Positions 8,231-11,265 of a stretch of DNA of 11,265 bases are shown piece by piece; the first letter of the stretch is position 1; each line of letters starts with the position of its first letter. The stretch covers positions 1 to 11,265 of the forward strand of contig JAAAVE010000528.1 in NCBI GenBank assembly GCA_015679605.1, in the 5' to 3' direction. The notes below the pieces were generated by a model. The model was not told where the DNA came from and did no database searches. It worked only from the letters and a program-made list of their open reading frames with translations. Made by a program: the position numbers and the translations under genes. Origin of the DNA: Podila epigama (taxonomy: Eukaryota > Mortierellomycota > Mortierellomycetes > Mortierellales > Mortierellaceae).

Positions 8231-8402
8231 GGATCACATTGATAGAAGAAGAACGGTTCGAAAAGCACCTGTTGGTTTGAGCATTGAGGATTGAGTGATG
8301 ACCATGAACGGTGGCTTGGCTTACAGAACCCTTGACCTTCACCCCCATTTCCTGCATCTTTGCGTCTGCCCACACCACAAGATCGTTCCACATTCAAACA
8401 AC

Positions 8403-9059
8403 ATGGCATCAGATGCAGCACGCGTTCTTGCCATCTCGCTGAACAATCAGCCATGGTTTGATGACATGTATGCCCCGCTTTTGGCCGCCCTCAGGTCAAA
8501 CGCGGAATTTCAGCGTGCTGAACGTGCACCCTTGGCCATTCAGTTGTTGTCCCAACAGCCAGAGCCTTCGGCTGTCCTTATTACAGACGAAGCCCTGACA
8601 GCCAACAAGAACAGTGCCGTCTGGGACGCAGTTCTGGATTATGTCCGTCGCGGGGGTATCGCCATCGTCATGGGTCTCTTCCCGTCTTTTGTCGAACCAA
8701 ACAAAATGAAGCCATTCTTCTCCCGAGCAGGCCTTCCCTGGGGAGCTTGATCGTACCACAGGACTACCCTGACATTGAACCGATCCGTGGTGGATGTGGC
8801 CAGTGCCAAGAAGCTGCCGCAAAGATACAGCCAGAAGGCAGTCTTTGCGGAAAGCGTCGCTCCAGAGCACATGTGGTACAAGACCGATGATAGCTCGGTG
8901 GTCCAATCTTTGGTCTTTGCCCCGACAAGTGCCAACAAGACCGGGGAGACAGCTGTGGCGATGGCTACGGTTGGTAGAGGAAAGTTGGGGTATGTCGGGG
9001 ATGTGAATGGAGAGGTCGAGTCGAATGCAGTCATTCTTGCCATGTGTGGACTCTTGTAG
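8403..9059 (+). pseudogene. Small ThuA/amidotransferase-like protein interrupted by one in-frame TGA
   Basis: From the ATG at 8403 (context AAACAACATGG) the frame stays open to the stop at 9057-9059, except for TGA at 8748-8750, codon 116 of 219. Before it: MASDAARVLAISLNNQPW, then strand-helix blocks SAVLITDEAL and VLDYVRRGGIAIVMG, ending FFSRAGLPWGA. After it, in the same frame: SYHRTTLTLNRSVV, KLPQRYSQKAVF, KLGYVGDVNGEVES, VILAMCGLL. Both halves look like one continuous protein, and no GT..AG pair can remove the stop without loss of conserved-looking sequence. I believe this is an uncharacterised fungal family; hydrophobic strands plus YVRRGG-(hydrophobic)-G resemble ThuA-like or class I glutamine-amidotransferase-like folds (inference). 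Function unknown. No catalytic Cys is evident. As written, translation would give a 115-residue fragment. A noncoding-looking 5' leader with a possible acceptor CTTACAG at about 8324 precedes it. Confidence 0.7.
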
Positions 9060-9382
9060 ACTGTAGTTCGTTCATCATATCACACAAGACAGAACACCAT
9101 TGTTAGCGTGGCTGCAGTGCAGTTATCCCTGGAAACGAAAAAAAGTTTTTTTTTTTTTTTTTTCTGGAGAACAATCCAAAAGGAGACTTGATTTTACATG
9201 GCGACCATTTGTGTCTAAAAGAAGTGCCTGGGTGTCTGCGAGGAGTGTTGTTCTCAATGCGATGCCCCCTTTCCTTTGCCCGAGGACGCGTTTGTACGGA
9301 TTGTTCATCTCCATTCGTGTGCAGAGAGGTACCATCTCGCTACAGCGGACAGGCGGCTTGATTTTGTCCGTTTTGAATAATA

Positions 9383-9427
9383 GTTCGAACTTACTTGAAC
9401 ATTCGAATTTGAGCCATATGAACGTTC
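9383..9427. promoter_or_regulatory. Cluster of 8-bp palindromes with HSE-like GAAnnTTC sites
   Basis: GTTCGAAC at 9383-9390, ATTCGAAT at 9401-9408 and GAACGTTC at 9420-9427 are perfect palindromes with centres 18 and 19 bp apart. GAA-CA-TTC at 9397-9404 and GAA-CG-TTC at 9420-9427 fit the heat-shock-element dimer nGAAnnTTCn. They lie about 510-555 bp upstream of the ATG at 9938. Binding is unproven. Confidence 0.35.
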
Positions 9428-9465
9428 GAGCAGTTGCGCGTTCGGACTATTGGAGAGTTGGTGTT

Positions 9466-9491
9466 GGCCAGAGTGCATGGCCAGAGTGCAT
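9466..9491. repeat. 13-bp tandem duplication
   Basis: GGCCAGAGTGCAT occurs twice in perfect tandem, 9466-9478 and 9479-9491, in the non-coding interval. Confidence 0.9.
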
Positions 9492-9570
9492 TACCTCTAA
9501 ATAGATGAGGTGGATGGTCCATCTCTCGGACGCTGCCTATCGAATATGGGCATGTCGGTGCCTTTGGCTT

Positions 9571-9646
9571 TGACTTTGACCTTCACTTTATTGTGACGAC
9601 GAATTGTCAACGTTGACTGTGACAATGACTATGACTTGACTATGAC
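9571..9646. promoter_or_regulatory. Cluster of nine TGAC motifs
   Basis: TGAC begins at 9571, 9577, 9594, 9614, 9620, 9626, 9632, 9637 and 9643, several at exact 6-bp spacing (TTTGAC, TATGAC). It lies about 290-370 bp upstream of the ATG at 9938. TGAC is a half site for bZIP and some homeodomain regulators. It may equally be a decayed hexamer repeat. Confidence 0.35.
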
Positions 9647-9937
9647 GACCATGGACCCTTGTTGGCTTTTAGACAAATGGCCATAGAACATTCACACACA
9701 CACACAATCACTATCCACCTCACCCCCCTTTTTTTTTCTTCTTCTATTCAGAGCACTTTTCTCACCCCCCGACCTATTTTTCTCTACCCGTCCCATCCGT
9801 CCATCCAACAAGAAAGAACGCATGTAATAACGTAAGAGCGAGTGTTCCTTTTGTGTATTTCCTTTTGTCCTCCATTCACATTTTCATTCATACATTCATC
9901 ACTTGTAATAAAAAAAAAAAAACAATTCAATTCAATC

Positions 9938-11227
9938 ATGCCCCGACGGAACAAAGGGTTGTTCATCATATGGCTGGTCGTCTTCACCCTCGTCTTCACT
10001 GCGGACTCTTTTTTTTTCCCCTTCAAAGACGGTAGCAGCGGGGTTGGATTTGGTGTAGCAGCCCAGAAACTACCTTACTTGTTCAAGAGGCACCAAGCAC
10101 CAGTACCATCGACATCCGATCCAGACGCCGCCGCTGCCGCCTCCGCCCAACGAGAGCAGCGAGCAGTCGAGGCTCTGCGCGCCCTTTCATCTTCATCCTC
10201 CGATCAGTCCGTAGCAAAAGAAGCACCCACACAGGAACATGCACCAGTACAGGAACATGCACCAGTCCAACAAGCAGCAGTATCAAAGAAAAAGCTCGTG
10301 TCCAAGGGCAAAGGTATCCAGGACCTGCTGGCGGTAGTTGAAGCCTCAGCTGCTGCTGCCACATCACCTACTTCTACCCATCCAGCCGTCAACAAGGACG
10401 ACAAGAGTACAGACAACACCAACGACAATTCGCCTGAAAAGGCGGCGCCGAACAAGAAAAAATTAGCAGAAGAGGAGGATATCATTCACGAACATGACCA
10501 TGCTGACAACGATGCCTATGATGATATTGTCTGGTACGATGGACCACACCGTGACGACGAGGACGAGCATGGCCACGAAGACTATCATCATAACGACGAT
10601 CACCATGACGATGACCACCATGACGATGAACACGATGGCGATCATGAAGACGAGGGAAACAATGTAGACAAGAACCCTGCAGCAGAAAAGAATAGCAAGG
10701 ACTCTTCTTTGACGACAGAGCACTCCAAATTAGATGAGGGACAGGCTCATGGGGAGCAGATCGTACTCACGAGTAGCAACAGCAACGATAAAGGTCACGA
10801 TCATGACCATGATGCTGCACAAACCTTCCAACACTCGGGAGCTCAAGTCATTACAGGGCCTATTTCCCCCAAAGAGTTTTGTCTGAGACTCAAGCATGAA
10901 TGCGAGTCTACCTGTCGTGAATTCACGGCCACAGTTGGATTCCTATCAACGTCGTGTGAGGCTGGGAGTGTGGCCGAGTTATTGTTCTGGGGTCGTTGCT
11001 GCCAGATCGGACAAGCTTCGAGACAAAAGCGTACCGGAAACAATTATAATAATGGCCCTGCACGTGTAGGCAAGAAGGCAGAGCTCAACTCGATGCCAAT
11101 CAAGGGCGCACATGCCAATGGCCAAGGCGCCATCGATCCTGAAGATAGCCAAGATGCATTGGCAAAAGAGCACTTTCTTGGCCAGCAAAGGAGACACCAG
11201 GCACAACAAGATTTGAACAGGGAATAA
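9938..11227 (+). CDS. Predicted secreted His/Asp-rich protein with six-cysteine C-terminal module
   Basis: An uninterrupted single-exon frame of 429 residues. The start is the ATG at 9938 because the hydrophobic signal follows at once (basic MPRRNK, then hydrophobic 8-22, likely cleavage near residue 24); in-frame sequence upstream runs through the A tract. A Lys-Arg at 50-51 is a possible Kex2 site, and another lies at 364-365. Residues 61-180 are Ala/Ser/Lys-rich and disordered-looking, including QEHAPV repeated twice at about 99-110. Residues 181-240 are dominated by His, Asp and Glu, with a second HDHDHD block at 287-292, suggesting Zn, Cu or Ni binding outside the cell. Residues 308-360 hold six cysteines (315, 322, 326, 340, 354, 355), spaced C-x6-C-x3-C-x13-C-x13-CC, likely a disulfide-bonded fold. 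The tail is polar. I do not recognise the family; an extracellular or cell-wall role is inference. The Cys module could be the conserved part and the rest fast-evolving linker. Confidence 0.85.
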   Translation: MPRRNKGLFIIWLVVFTLVFTADSFFFPFKDGSSGVGFGVAAQKLPYLFKRHQAPVPSTSDPDAAAAASAQREQRAVEALRALSSSSSDQSVAKEAPTQEHAPVQEHAPVQQAAVSKKKLVSKGKGIQDLLAVVEASAAAATSPTSTHPAVNKDDKSTDNTNDNSPEKAAPNKKKLAEEEDIIHEHDHADNDAYDDIVWYDGPHRDDEDEHGHEDYHHNDDHHDDDHHDDEHDGDHEDEGNNVDKNPAAEKNSKDSSLTTEHSKLDEGQAHGEQIVLTSSNSNDKGHDHDHDAAQTFQHSGAQVITGPISPKEFCLRLKHECESTCREFTATVGFLSTSCEAGSVAELLFWGRCCQIGQASRQKRTGNNYNNGPARVGKKAELNSMPIKGAHANGQGAIDPEDSQDALAKEHFLGQQRRHQAQQDLNRE

Positions 11228-11265
11228 TCATCTATCAATATTATCATCATACACATCTTTTTCTT

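Larger units (their letters stand above)
9060..9937. other. Intergenic region and promoter of the His-rich secreted protein gene
   Basis: No convincing gene. A 134-codon plus-strand frame around 9100-9504 runs through a poly-T tract and has no recognisable domain. The interval includes T18 at about 9146-9163, a palindrome cluster at 9383-9427, a 13-bp duplication, a TGAC cluster, a CA repeat near 9693-9706 and pyrimidine-rich DNA at about 9719-9785 of the kind that precedes fungal transcription starts. An A tract just before the ATG at 9938 gives an A-rich leader. Confidence 0.6.

Noticed and set aside
8295-8402. Upstream in-frame ATGs extending the 8403 gene by 36 codons
   Set aside because: The extension reads as leader-like sequence rich in His/Cys/Leu, while the protein-like family start and good start context are at 8403.
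8748-8762. A splice event removing the in-frame TGA
   Set aside because: The nearest GT (8753) lies after the TGA and is only a few bases from the next AG (8760-8761), and the flanking codons read continuously in one frame.
9100-9504. 134-codon plus-strand frame between the two plus-strand genes
   Set aside because: Crosses a T18 tract, has no domain, and its C-terminal part comes from the palindrome cluster and the 13-bp duplication.
10463-10723. Hydrophobic Val/Ile/Met-rich minus-strand frame resembling a membrane protein
   Set aside because: It is the antisense shadow of the His/Asp-rich codons (CAC, GAC, GAT) of the secreted protein gene.

Overview
The window reads as nuclear DNA of a filamentous fungus. 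Three things point there: a spliced Cdc24-type Rho guanine-nucleotide exchange factor with the fungal domain order (calponin-homology, DH, PH, PB1), introns with GT..AG borders and a CTAAC branch-like motif, and a secreted protein with a fungal-type signal peptide and Lys-Arg sites. Long A/T homopolymers, many microsatellites, and genes that look like Mucoromycota/Mortierellomycota proteins suggest an early-diverging fungus. That placement is an inference from style, not from a database comparison.

Layout: 1-564 is AT-rich sequence downstream of the first gene. 565-4217 (minus strand) is CDC24 in three exons separated by an 853-nt and a 130-nt intron, all junctions phase 0, giving an 889-residue protein. 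From 4218 to about 8400 lies more than 4 kb with no convincing intact gene. It holds the CDC24 promoter (TATAAATA at 4442-4449, GAT repeats) and many simple-sequence arrays: a perfect four-tract GGGTT array, opposed GAGT/ACTC arrays that could fold back, GA- and CT-rich tracts, a 23-nt poly-T, and three different 6-bp arrays. It also holds one or two short coding-like islands (7318-7428 and 7731-7873).

8403-9059 (plus strand) is a gene for a small protein of an unnamed family, probably with a ThuA/class I amidotransferase-like fold. It is open from end to end except for a single in-frame TGA at 8748-8750, with similar-looking protein on both sides. It is either a young pseudogene, a readthrough gene, or a sequence error. 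9060-9937 is a promoter-like interval with a cluster of palindromes that include two heat-shock-element-like GAAnnTTC sites, a 13-bp duplication, and nine TGAC motifs in 76 bp. 9938-11227 (plus strand) encodes a 429-residue predicted secreted protein with a His/Asp-rich, probably metal-binding middle and a compact six-cysteine C-terminal module.

The genes do not form an evident pathway. CDC24 and the plus-strand genes are divergent and separated by a long repeat-rich spacer. No tRNA, rRNA, CRISPR or intact transposon was seen.
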